From positions 3,696,501 through 3,760,500 of the forward strand of contig NZ_CP009122.1 in NCBI RefSeq assembly GCF_000803645.1: DNA of 64,000 nt, written 5' to 3'. Both the position numbers and the translations under genes were made by a program. Below the pieces are notes generated by a model. The model saw only the letters and a program-made list of their open reading frames with translations. It made no database searches and was not told the DNA's origin. Shown here in pieces: positions 11,083-17,786 of the stretch. How positions within the stretch are numbered: the first letter of the stretch is position 1; each line of letters starts with the position of its first letter. This DNA comes from Sphingopyxis fribergensis. GTDB lineage: Bacteria; Pseudomonadota; Alphaproteobacteria; Sphingomonadales; Sphingomonadaceae.

Positions 11083-11742
11083 TCAGGCCCGTTCCATCGC
11101 AAGCGTTTCGGTGGCAGGGATTTTCACGCCTTCCATCGCATGCTCGGCATAGGGGCCAGCGGGATCGACCCAATGGAGGAAGAGATGCGCCGACCAGCGA
11201 TTGGGGTTCGGCGTTATCCGCCCGTGCAGCCGGTGGACACCCTGATAAAGCACCGCATCGCCGGGCAGCATCGGCACCGATCCATAGGCTTCGTCGGCGA
11301 AATCGGGATCGGCGCGCTCACGCGGCACTTCGATATGCTGCGACCCGACTTCCAGCGGCCAGGCAAGCTCGTCGCTCGCCGCGAGCAGCAGCGACAGGCT
11401 GTGCTCGCAAGCGTAGCGATCCGAATGGACGTGGCAGACATCGCCGGCACTGTACATGCGGAAATAGCAATAAGAGGGCTTGAGCTCGGTCCCGACAAGC
11501 GCGCTGACTGCGGGCGTCATGCCCCAGAGGAAGGTCGAGAGCGGCAGATAATGTCGGCCATAAACCTCCACCGCTTCGTTCGCGAGCAGCGCATGCTTGC
11601 GCTTCAACTGGTCGAACGACACCCCGCCACGCACCAAATCGCCCTTCATCATGCCAAGCAGCGCATGCGTGACGTCGGTCGGGACAAAGCCGGGCAGCGC
11701 GAGATAGCCACGTTCGCGATAAAGTTCCGCGTTTTCGGTCAT
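11083..11742 (-). CDS. 2-oxoglutarate/Fe(II)-type oxygenase-like protein
   Basis: 219 residues with the double-stranded beta-helix pattern of a 2OG-Fe(II) dioxygenase: proximal H-x-D iron ligands in CHVHSDRY, a distal histidine in VHRLHGRI, and a basic residue for 2-oxoglutarate in NPNRWSAHLFLHWVD. The N-terminus (YRERGYLALPGFVP) is like phytanoyl-CoA dioxygenase relatives. Coupled to recN by an ATGA overlap, and followed 3 bp later by the GNAT gene. Within an operon for DNA ligation and recombination, a DNA or protein repair role is possible but only an inference; it could equally be metabolic. Confidence 0.75.
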   Translation of the reverse strand: MTENAELYRERGYLALPGFVPTDVTHALLGMMKGDLVRGGVSFDQLKRKHALLANEAVEVYGRHYLPLSTFLWGMTPAVSALVGTELKPSYCYFRMYSAGDVCHVHSDRYACEHSLSLLLAASDELAWPLEVGSQHIEVPRERADPDFADEAYGSVPMLPGDAVLYQGVHRLHGRITPNPNRWSAHLFLHWVDPAGPYAEHAMEGVKIPATETLAMERA

Positions 11743-13406
11743 GTCGTTTCCAGCAGCCGTTCGGCCTGCGCGCGCGCCTCGGCGGTGACTTCGGCGCCCG
11801 ACAGCATGCGCGCGATTTCTTCGCGGCGACCGGCTTCGTCGAGCGCATGGACGCTGGTGCGCGTAACCGTGCCTTCGCTCGACTTGGCGATGATGAAATG
11901 CGCGGCGCCCTTGGCCGCGACCTGCGGGCTGTGGGTGACGGCAAGCAATTGCTTGCCCGCGCCCGCGAGCCTGGCGAGGCGCTCGCCGATCGCGCTGGCG
12001 ACCGCGCCGCCGACGCCGCGATCAATTTCGTCGAAGATGATCGTGTCGGCCCCGCCCTCTTCGGCGAGCGCGACCTTCAGCGCGAGGATGAAGCGCGACA
12101 GTTCGCCGCCCGATGCAATCTTGGCGAGCGGGGCGAAGGGCGCGCCGGGGTTGGTCGAGATCAGATATTCGACGCGGTCCATGCCCTCCGGCCCCCAACG
12201 GTCGGCGGGGAGGCGCTCGACGAGCGTCTGGAAGCGCGCGGCGTCGAGTTTCAGCGGCACCAGTTCGCCCGCGACCGCGGCGTCGAGGCGGGTCGCCGCC
12301 TTGGCGCGCTGGTCGGACAGCGCGGCCGCGGCGTGGGTGTAAGCGGCGGCGGTTTCGGCGACCGCGGTTTCGAGCTTGGCGAGCCCTGCGCTACCGCCCT
12401 CGATCGCGTCGAGCCTGGCGGCGAGCGTCCCGGTCAATTCGGCGAGTTCGTCGGGCTGACACCCATGTTTGCGCGCCATCGCGCGCAGTTCGAACAGGCG
12501 CGTCTCGGTCGCCTCGAGCCGTTCGGGATCATATTCCATCGCGCGCGCGGCTTCGTGCAGCTTGCTCTCGGCCTCGTCGGCCTCGATGATCGCGCGGTCG
12601 AGCCCGGCAAGCGCCTCGGCAAGCAACGGATGATCGCCCGCAAGCCGGTCGAGCCGCCGCGCCGCGCCGCGCAATTGTGCAGGGCCGCTATCGCTGCCCT
12701 CGAACGCTTCCATGATCGCGCCGAGGTCGCCCGCGACCTTCTCGCCCTTTTGCATCGTCGCGCGCGCTTCGGAGAGTTCGGCATCCTCGCCGGGCTGGGG
12801 CGCGAGCGTCTGCAATTCGGCGACGCAATGCTCGAGCCATTCGCGATCGCGTGTCGCTTCGGAAATGGCGGCGCGCGCGGCGGCGAGCCTGTCCTCGGCT
12901 GCGCGCCATGCGGCATGCGCCGCTCCCACGCCGCGGGTATCGGCGCGGGCATAGGCGTCGAGCAACGCGCGGTGCCCCGCGGGCGCGAGCAGGCCGCGGT
13001 CGTCGTGCTGCCCGTGAATTTCGACGAGATAGGTGCCGACCTCTCGCAGCAACGCCGCCGAACAAGGCTGGTCGTTGAGAAAGGCACGGCTGCCGCCGTC
13101 GGCCTTTAGCGTGCGGCGGATCAGCAGCGGTTCGCCACTTTCGAGGGCAATGTCATTCTCGGCGAGCAGCGCGGCGAGCTTCGTCCCCGGTGCCGGCGCG
13201 ACAAAACTCGCGGTCACTTGGGCCTTGTCGGTCCCCTGACGCACCAGCCCATTGTCGGCACGCGCGCCGAGCGCGAGGCCCAGCGCGTCGAGCAGGATCG
13301 ACTTGCCCGCCCCCGTCTCGCCCGTCAGCACGCCCAGCCCGGCCTCGAAGTCGAGGTCGAGCCGTTCGATCAGAACGATGTTGGCGATGGAAAGCGCCGT
13401 CAGCAT
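11739..13406 (-). CDS. recN: DNA repair ATPase RecN
   Basis: SMC-like ATPase for double-strand break repair, 555 residues. Walker A GETGAGKS at 29-36, a long helical middle (about 160-360), the signature around GGELSRFILALKVAL, Walker B DTIIFDEIDRGVGG and the H-loop in TAVTHSPQVA-like LLAVTHSPQ. The start MLTALSIANIVLIERLDLDF is the standard RecN N-terminus, so the ATG at 13406 is secure. No normal Shine-Dalgarno precedes it: the 32-bp arm of a large palindrome ends two bases upstream of the ATG. It belongs to the bamD-recN-ligA group and overlaps the next gene by 4 bp. Confidence 0.97.
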   Translation of the reverse strand: MLTALSIANIVLIERLDLDFEAGLGVLTGETGAGKSILLDALGLALGARADNGLVRQGTDKAQVTASFVAPAPGTKLAALLAENDIALESGEPLLIRRTLKADGGSRAFLNDQPCSAALLREVGTYLVEIHGQHDDRGLLAPAGHRALLDAYARADTRGVGAAHAAWRAAEDRLAAARAAISEATRDREWLEHCVAELQTLAPQPGEDAELSEARATMQKGEKVAGDLGAIMEAFEGSDSGPAQLRGAARRLDRLAGDHPLLAEALAGLDRAIIEADEAESKLHEAARAMEYDPERLEATETRLFELRAMARKHGCQPDELAELTGTLAARLDAIEGGSAGLAKLETAVAETAAAYTHAAAALSDQRAKAATRLDAAVAGELVPLKLDAARFQTLVERLPADRWGPEGMDRVEYLISTNPGAPFAPLAKIASGGELSRFILALKVALAEEGGADTIIFDEIDRGVGGAVASAIGERLARLAGAGKQLLAVTHSPQVAAKGAAHFIIAKSSEGTVTRTSVHALDEAGRREEIARMLSGAEVTAEARAQAERLLETT

Positions 13407-13408
13407 AA

Positions 13409-13673
13409 GGGGTCCGAATCCACTATTGATGCGGTCGAGGCGTCAAAATGGCAAAGGGATCGGAGTGAGATGGCTGCCGCGGGTAGCGGCGCTACCCGCA
13501 AAGTCAGCTCGCTTCGAGACCGAAGCCATTTTGACGTCCCTTCGGGATTTGGGCGATTTGGCCCATTGCGGCGTCGGCGGCGCTGGAAATATCGTCATAT
13601 TCCTGCACTTCGCCTCCTAGCACTGGGCCAAATCGCCCAAACCTCGACCGCATCAATAGTGGATTCGGACCCC
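13409..13673. repeat. 265-bp branched palindromic element between bamD and recN
   Basis: Perfect 32-bp inverted arms at 13409-13440 and 13642-13673 enclose two further hairpins. Hairpin 1 has 12-bp arms (13441-13452 with 13525-13536) and holds a 9-bp stem with a 3-nt loop at 13479-13499. Hairpin 2 has 18-bp arms (13548-13565 with 13624-13641) and holds a smaller GGAA/TTCC stem near 13587-13605. The whole forms a three-way junction. It fills nearly all of the bamD-recN spacer, ends 2 bp from the recN ATG, and covers the ribosome-binding region. No open frame encoding a recognisable protein is inside. It could be a MITE-like element or a structured RNA; flanks show at best a 2-bp AA duplication. 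Confidence 0.9.
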
Positions 13674-13703
13674 AACGCCCTTACCGCAGAACAAAGGCAG
13701 AAT

Positions 13704-14498
13704 CTATGCGCTCGGCGCGTTCTTCTGCATCAGCTTGTAGGCGCGCTCATACCATTTATTGCCCGGATAGTTGGCGCCCAGCACCGCGGCCGACTTCTTC
13801 GCCTCGGACGGGATGCCAAGCGCGAGATAGCATTCGGTCAGGCGATAGAGCGCCTCGGGCGCGTGGCTCGTCGTCTGGAATTTGTCGACGACTTCGCGGA
13901 AGCGGATCGATGCGGCGAGCCAGTTCGAGCTGCGCTGGTAGAAACGGCCGATTTCCATTTCCTTGCCGGCAAGATGGTCCTGCACGAGGTCGACCTTCAA
14001 GCGCGCGTCGGACGCATAGCGGCTGTCCGGGTAGCGGCGGATCACTTCGCCGAGCGCGGCGCTGGCCTGCTGGGTGATCTTCTGGTCGCGGGTGACGTCG
14101 CTGATCTGCTCATAAAAGCTGAGCCCGATCAGATAATAGGCGTAGGGCGCGTCCTTGTTGCCCGGGTGGATCGCGAGGAAACGCTGCGCCGCCTCGATCG
14201 CCGGGGTATATTCGCGGTCCATATAATAGCTGAACGAGCTCATCAGCTGCGCGCGGCGCGCCCAGGGCGAATAGGGGTGCTGGCGCTCAACCTCGTCGAA
14301 CAGCGCGGCGGCGAGGCCGTACTGGCCGCGGTCGAGCCGGTCCTGCGCCGCGCGGTAGAGCGTGTTGACGTCGCGCGCGACGTAACGCGTATCCTTCTTC
14401 ACATTGCCGCCCCCGGCACAGGCTGCCAGCATGGGGGTGATCGCGAGTGCGGCGGCGAGCAGGCGCATGGTCGCGCGCGAGGGGGCATATTGAGTCAT
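13704..14498 (-). CDS. bamD: outer membrane protein assembly lipoprotein BamD
   Basis: Essential lipoprotein of the BAM complex that folds beta-barrels into the outer membrane. 264 residues from the ATG at 14498; a shorter start at 14468 is also possible. Lipobox LAAC (MLAACAGGG) near residue 31 marks lipidation. TPR repeats follow, with LYRAAQDRLDRGQYGLAAALFDEVERQHPYSPWARRAQLM and DSRYASDARLKVDLVQDHLAGKEMEIGRFY, which is diagnostic. It is the first gene of the leftward group; the large palindrome follows 30 bp after its stop. Confidence 0.95.
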   Translation of the reverse strand: MTQYAPSRATMRLLAAALAITPMLAACAGGGNVKKDTRYVARDVNTLYRAAQDRLDRGQYGLAAALFDEVERQHPYSPWARRAQLMSSFSYYMDREYTPAIEAAQRFLAIHPGNKDAPYAYYLIGLSFYEQISDVTRDQKITQQASAALGEVIRRYPDSRYASDARLKVDLVQDHLAGKEMEIGRFYQRSSNWLAASIRFREVVDKFQTTSHAPEALYRLTECYLALGIPSEAKKSAAVLGANYPGNKWYERAYKLMQKNAPSA

Positions 14499-14559
14499 GC
14501 GCGCGGTATAGCCACAGCGCGGATGAACGCAAAATAAATGATGGGGTCCCGGCGCAGCT

Positions 14560-15264
14560 TTACGGCGCTTTGACGACACACCCTTGCGGAGCCCCAACGG
14601 GCGCCGGAACGCGGCGCGCGGTCTTGATCATCACTTGCGGTTCGAGCATCTGCCCGACCATCACGCCTTCGCCGGCGGTCGGCGAGATCGGGGCGTTGAA
14701 GATCGCCTCGGCGACGTCGGCGCCCGCGACAATCTCGCCGAACACCGCAAAGCCCGCGCCGTCGCCGCCCGGCGCATCGGCATCGAAGCCTTTGATGTAG
14801 GAGAGCAGCAGGAAAAAGTCGCTCGTCGCATCGCCCGGGTTGAGCCGCGCCATCGACAGCGCGCCCTTGCAGTTGGTGAGGCCCGTCTTCGTCGTCGGTT
14901 CGTGCGCGATCGGCGCGAAATTCTTGCGCGCATCGCCGCGGTTGCCCGCCTGCACCAATTGGTTCGCCGGACCCCAGCTTTTGGTCGAGCGATAGAATTT
15001 GAAGCCGTCCATCCGCTTGGCATCGACATAGCGCAGAAAATTGGTGCTTGTGACCGGCGCGCGCTTGTTTTCGATCCGCACGATGATCGTCCCGAGGTCG
15101 GTGGCAAGCGCGACATAGGGCCGCGCGTCGGCCTCGACCACGGGCGTGACCGGCGCCGGGATCGGCGGCACCGGCGGCGGCAATTGGGTCGCCTGCGGCG
15201 GGGCAGCGGAGGGCTGGGCGGCGAGCGCGAGCGCGGCAAGGATGGTCAGCATGGCGCCAATCAT
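14560..15264 (-). CDS. cyclophilin-type peptidyl-prolyl cis-trans isomerase, exported
   Basis: 234 residues (230 if the ATG at 15252 is used). N-terminal hydrophobic signal (MLTILAALALAAQPSA), a proline-rich linker (about 20-45), then the cyclophilin domain: LGTIIVRIENKRAPVTSTNFLRYVD, FKFYRS, LVQAGNRG, ALSMARLNPGDATSDFFLLL and FAVFGEIVAGADVAEAIFNAP. The usual F-H-R of the active site is partly changed (FKFYRS instead of FHR-I), so catalysis may differ. Likely a periplasmic foldase. Divergent from the membrane protein gene at 15385. Confidence 0.88.
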   Translation of the reverse strand: MIGAMLTILAALALAAQPSAAPPQATQLPPPVPPIPAPVTPVVEADARPYVALATDLGTIIVRIENKRAPVTSTNFLRYVDAKRMDGFKFYRSTKSWGPANQLVQAGNRGDARKNFAPIAHEPTTKTGLTNCKGALSMARLNPGDATSDFFLLLSYIKGFDADAPGGDGAGFAVFGEIVAGADVAEAIFNAPISPTAGEGVMVGQMLEPQVMIKTARRVPAPVGAPQGCVVKAP

Positions 15265-15384
15265 AAACGCAATGACCCGCCCGATGCGAGCGCTTTCGGA
15301 ACCATTGTCAACAATCGCGCCAATTGGAAATACCCGAAACTCCAGCTAGATGTGGCGCGGGACAAGACAGCAAAGAGGAAGCCG

Positions 15385-16065
15385 ATGATCGAGACGCCGA
15401 ACCGCGACGCCCCGCCCGACCCGGCGGCGTCCGCATTGGACGCGGCGGCGGTCGGGTCCCGATTTTTGCGCTATCTTCCGCTCATCACCATCGCGCATTT
15501 CGTCATCGGCTTGCCCGCGCTGATCGCCTCGCTCGCGCTTGCCTATTTCGCCTTCGTCCAAGCCGATGCGACGCAGAAGATGCAAACGGGCGGCGCGATG
15601 CCGTTCGTCACCTTTGGCACCAGCAATGCCGATGACGACGGAAAGGCGAATATTTCGCTGTCGCTGACGAATGACGGCGTCGGCCCAGCAATCCTCGGTC
15701 CGATCGAAATACGCTATAAGGGCAAAGCCATGTCCAGCCCGATCGACCTGCTGAACGCCTGCTGTACCGACGGCAACCCGGCGAACCTCTCCTTTGCCAC
15801 CTCGCCTTCGACCGGCACCGCCGTGCGGCCCGGCGAAAGCCTCCGTTTCCTGCGTCTGCCCCGCACGCCCGCCACCGAAGCGGTTTGGCAGGCGTTCAAT
15901 CGCGAGCGGTGGAAGATGACGGTGCGTTCCTGCTATTGTTCCATCTTCAACGATTGCTGGATCACCGAAGGCATGCAGGGGCTGCCCAAGGCGGTGAAGC
16001 AATGTCCGGCCGACTGGTCGCTGTATGACGAAGATGCGGCGGAGCGGTTCGCCGGGGCGCCCTAG
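15385..16065 (+). CDS. hypothetical single-pass membrane protein with cysteine-rich external domain
   Basis: 226 residues; not a family I recognise. A hydrophobic segment at about 32-55 (LPLITIAHFVIGLPALIASLALAYF) is followed by a predicted periplasmic domain with strands typical of an Ig-like or transporter-accessory fold (NISLSLTNDGVGPAILGPIEIRYKG). Cysteines are concentrated in NACCTDG and SCYCSIFNDCW, suggesting disulfides. ATG at 15385 has AGAGGA about 9 bases upstream. The gene stands between a divergent cyclophilin and the arsR unit, and its end is 67 bp before arsR. Confidence 0.7.
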   Translation: MIETPNRDAPPDPAASALDAAAVGSRFLRYLPLITIAHFVIGLPALIASLALAYFAFVQADATQKMQTGGAMPFVTFGTSNADDDGKANISLSLTNDGVGPAILGPIEIRYKGKAMSSPIDLLNACCTDGNPANLSFATSPSTGTAVRPGESLRFLRLPRTPATEAVWQAFNRERWKMTVRSCYCSIFNDCWITEGMQGLPKAVKQCPADWSLYDEDAAERFAGAP

Positions 16066-16084
16066 CAAAGCGTTTTCCCTTTAT

Positions 16085-16100
16085 TCAACCAATCGGTTGA
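16085..16100. promoter_or_regulatory. ArsR-type operator 1
   Basis: Inverted repeat TCAACC-N4-GGTTGA. Its right half overlaps the -35 hexamer TTGACA (16097-16102) of the arsR promoter. Its centre is exactly 40 bp from that of operator 2, so both would be bound on one face region by ArsR dimers. Binding by the adjacent ArsR is an inference. Confidence 0.75.
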
Positions 16101-16125
16101 CAATTAAATCGGGCCGATCAATATT
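16097..16125 (+). promoter_or_regulatory. arsR promoter (-35 TTGACA, -10 AATATT)
   Basis: A perfect -35 hexamer at 16097-16102 and AATATT at 16120-16125 are 17 bp apart. The expected transcription start is near 16132, at or next to the ATG at 16133, implying a leaderless mRNA. The promoter lies between and inside the two TCAACC-N4-GGTTGA operators. Confidence 0.65.
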
Positions 16126-16141
16126 CAACCACATGGTTGAA
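16124..16141. promoter_or_regulatory. ArsR-type operator 2, overlapping the start codon
   Basis: TTCAACC-N4-GGTTGAA, 7-bp perfect arms. The arsR ATG (16133-16135) is inside this palindrome and the -10 hexamer touches its left arm. A repressor bound here would block open-complex formation directly. Confidence 0.75.
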
Positions 16142-16516
16142 AATGATTCGCACACACTCGATACGATCTTCCACGCGCTGGGCGATGCGACGCGGCGGGC
16201 GATGCTCGGCGAACTGGCCGTCGGCGAACGGACGGTCGGCGAGCTGGCCGAACCCTTCACGATGTCGCTCGCGGCGGCCTCGAAGCATATCAAGGTGCTG
16301 GAAAATGCCGGGATGGTCCGCCGCGACGTGCGCGGGCGAACCCATGTCTGCAGCCTCGATCCGGCGCCGCTGATGAGCGCCGACCAGTGGCTCCGCATGT
16401 ACCGCCGCTTCTGGACCGACCGGCTCGACACCCTCGAACGGCTGCTGCGCGCGGAAGATGCTGTCCCCCCTCCCCCCAAGAAACCCCTCCCCGGGAAAGA
16501 AGGAGAAAAACGATGA
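16133..16516 (+). CDS. ArsR family transcriptional regulator
   Basis: 127-residue winged-helix regulator. Helix-turn-helix region GELAEPFTMSLAAASKHIKVLENAGMVRRD at about 42-70, with RGRTHVCSLDPAPL forming the wing. No metal-binding CxC is present, which fits the subgroup encoded next to SRPBCC proteins rather than the arsenic sensors. The C-terminus is proline-rich (VPPPPKKPLPG). The ATG at 16133 is preferred over a longer frame because it coincides with the predicted transcription start and lies in operator 2. Stop overlaps the SRPBCC start (ATGA). Likely represses its own operon. Confidence 0.9.
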   Translation: MVENDSHTLDTIFHALGDATRRAMLGELAVGERTVGELAEPFTMSLAAASKHIKVLENAGMVRRDVRGRTHVCSLDPAPLMSADQWLRMYRRFWTDRLDTLERLLRAEDAVPPPPKKPLPGKEGEKR

Positions 16517-17046
16517 CGACGATGCTTACCGGGGGCAATTATGGTGTCCTCACCGAACCCGCGACGCTGACGATCGAGCGTCTGCTCCCCGGCCCGGTCG
16601 AGCGTATCTGGTCCTATCTGACCGACAGCGAGCTGCGCCGCCAGTGGATGGCGGCGGGCGCGATGGAGGAAAAGGTCGGCGCGGCGGTCGAATTCACCTG
16701 GCGCAACGACGAGCTGACCGACCCGCCGGGCACGCGTCCCGAAGGCTTTGGCGCCGAGCACAGCATGGTCTGCGAAGTCATCGCGATCGACGCGCCCAAC
16801 TTGCTGTCGATCAGCTGGGGCAGCACCGGCGGCGTGACCTTCACGCTCCAGGAAAAGGGCGACGAGGTGCTGCTGACCGTTGTGCATCGCCGGATCGAGG
16901 ATCCGTCGGTGCGGCTCAATGTCAGCGCGGGCTGGCACGCGCATATCGACGTTCTCGAAGCGCGGCTCCGCGGCCGCACGCCGGCGCCTCACTGGGATAA
17001 TTGGGTACGGCTACGCACCGATTATGCCGAGCGCCTGTTCGGTTGA
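16513..17046 (+). CDS. SRPBCC / AHSA1-like domain protein
   Basis: 177 residues with the START-like hydrophobic cavity fold: TIERLLPGPVERIWSYLTDSELRRQWMAAG at the N-terminus and GWHAHIDVLEARLRGR near the C-terminus, as in activator of Hsp90 ATPase homologue 1-like (AHSA1) proteins. A strong ribosome-binding site (AAGGAG) lies within the end of arsR. The gene pairs with arsR by a 4-bp overlap, a very common arrangement in which the SRPBCC protein may bind the small molecule sensed or handled; the ligand is unknown. A rho-independent terminator follows 20 bp after the stop. Confidence 0.88.
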   Translation: MTTMLTGGNYGVLTEPATLTIERLLPGPVERIWSYLTDSELRRQWMAAGAMEEKVGAAVEFTWRNDELTDPPGTRPEGFGAEHSMVCEVIAIDAPNLLSISWGSTGGVTFTLQEKGDEVLLTVVHRRIEDPSVRLNVSAGWHAHIDVLEARLRGRTPAPHWDNWVRLRTDYAERLFG

Positions 17047-17066
17047 TCCTGCCGGTATCGGATCAG

Positions 17067-17098
17067 GAAGGGGCTGCGAAAGCGGCCCCTTCTTTTTT
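17067..17098 (+). terminator. rho-independent terminator of arsR-SRPBCC
   Basis: GAAGGGGCTGC stem with a GAAA tetraloop and the complementary GCGGCCCCTTC, followed by TTTTTT. It ends the two-gene transcript 20 bp after the SRPBCC stop. Confidence 0.9.
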
Positions 17099-17378
17099 GG
17101 AGATTGCGCGAGCCGCGGCGCAATCATGGCATTGAATTTGAACGCGCAGGGCTTATCTTCGCATTGCGGGCCGGGCCCCTCTGACGATCGAAAGATCGTG
17201 ATGTCGGACCGCATCGAGGATACTCGATGTTGGCTCGACCTATGCGCTTCCCAAGCCACATCGGTACCTCGGTTGGATCACAATTGGGAGTCTATGTGAT
17301 GTCACATCCAAGTTTCGCCGCGGCCCTCGGGCAGCGACCCGACCATCGGTTCCGGCCGGCCGGCGGGAGGGTCACGCG
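17099..17378. other. 280-bp intergenic region before the zinc-ribbon gene
   Basis: No convincing gene. A short frame from 17127 to 17299 has no ribosome-binding site or family features. Small inverted repeats are present, including ATGTGA-TG-TCACAT at 17294-17307 and a CGATCGAAAGATCG stem near 17181. The promoter of the zinc-ribbon gene is expected here but no clear hexamers stand out. A good GGGAGGG ribosome-binding site ends the region. Confidence 0.5.
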
Positions 17379-17687
17379 ATGACCGGACCTGCCGTGGGCA
17401 TGCCCTGCCCGGTCTGCAAAGTGCCGCTGTCGATGAGCGACCGGCAGGGCGTCGAGATCGACTATTGCCCGCAATGCCGCGGCGTGTGGCTCGATCGCGG
17501 CGAGCTCGACAAGATTATCGAACGGAGCGTGGCGGCCGATACGGCGCCGCCGCCGGCCTCTGCGCCACCGCCGCAACAGCCCTATCCGCAAAGCGCTCCG
17601 CCTGCGTACCGGGATCAAGGGTATGGCGGATACCACAAGGGATATCCCAAGCGCCGCAAATCCTTTCTGGAAGAGCTTTTCGACTAA
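17379..17687 (+). CDS. TFIIB-type zinc ribbon (zf-TFIIB) protein
   Basis: 102 residues. A four-cysteine zinc ribbon CPVC (C10, C13) and CPQC (C30, C33) is followed by RGVWLDRGELDKIIERS, the conserved extension of the zf-TFIIB family. The second half is a proline/alanine- and tyrosine-rich linker with a basic C-terminus (YPKRRKSFLEELFD). The function of these small proteins is not established. Start supported by GGGAGGG at 17365-17371. The transcript ends at the shared terminator with pnp. Confidence 0.85.
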   Translation: MTGPAVGMPCPVCKVPLSMSDRQGVEIDYCPQCRGVWLDRGELDKIIERSVAADTAPPPASAPPPQQPYPQSAPPAYRDQGYGGYHKGYPKRRKSFLEELFD

Positions 17688-17737
17688 CCGTCCGGGCGGG
17701 GCCGGTTTTGCCGGTCCCGCCTGATCTTCCGCACAAT

Positions 17738-17767
17738 AAAAAGGGGCCGCTTTCGCGGCCCCTTTTC
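17738..17767. terminator. bidirectional terminator between zinc-ribbon gene and pnp
   Basis: AAAAGGGGCCGC stem, short TTTC loop and GCGGCCCCTTTT. A-rich on one side and T-rich on the other, so it can end both converging transcripts. Confidence 0.9.
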
Positions 17768-17786
17768 TTATCCGATATCGGAAGGC

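Noticed and set aside
13409..13673. An IS element or transposase gene in the branched palindrome
   Set aside because: No open frame of useful length with transposase features; at most a non-autonomous MITE.
17127..17299. Possible 57-codon gene between the terminator and the zinc-ribbon gene
   Set aside because: No ribosome-binding site, no family resemblance; probably non-coding.
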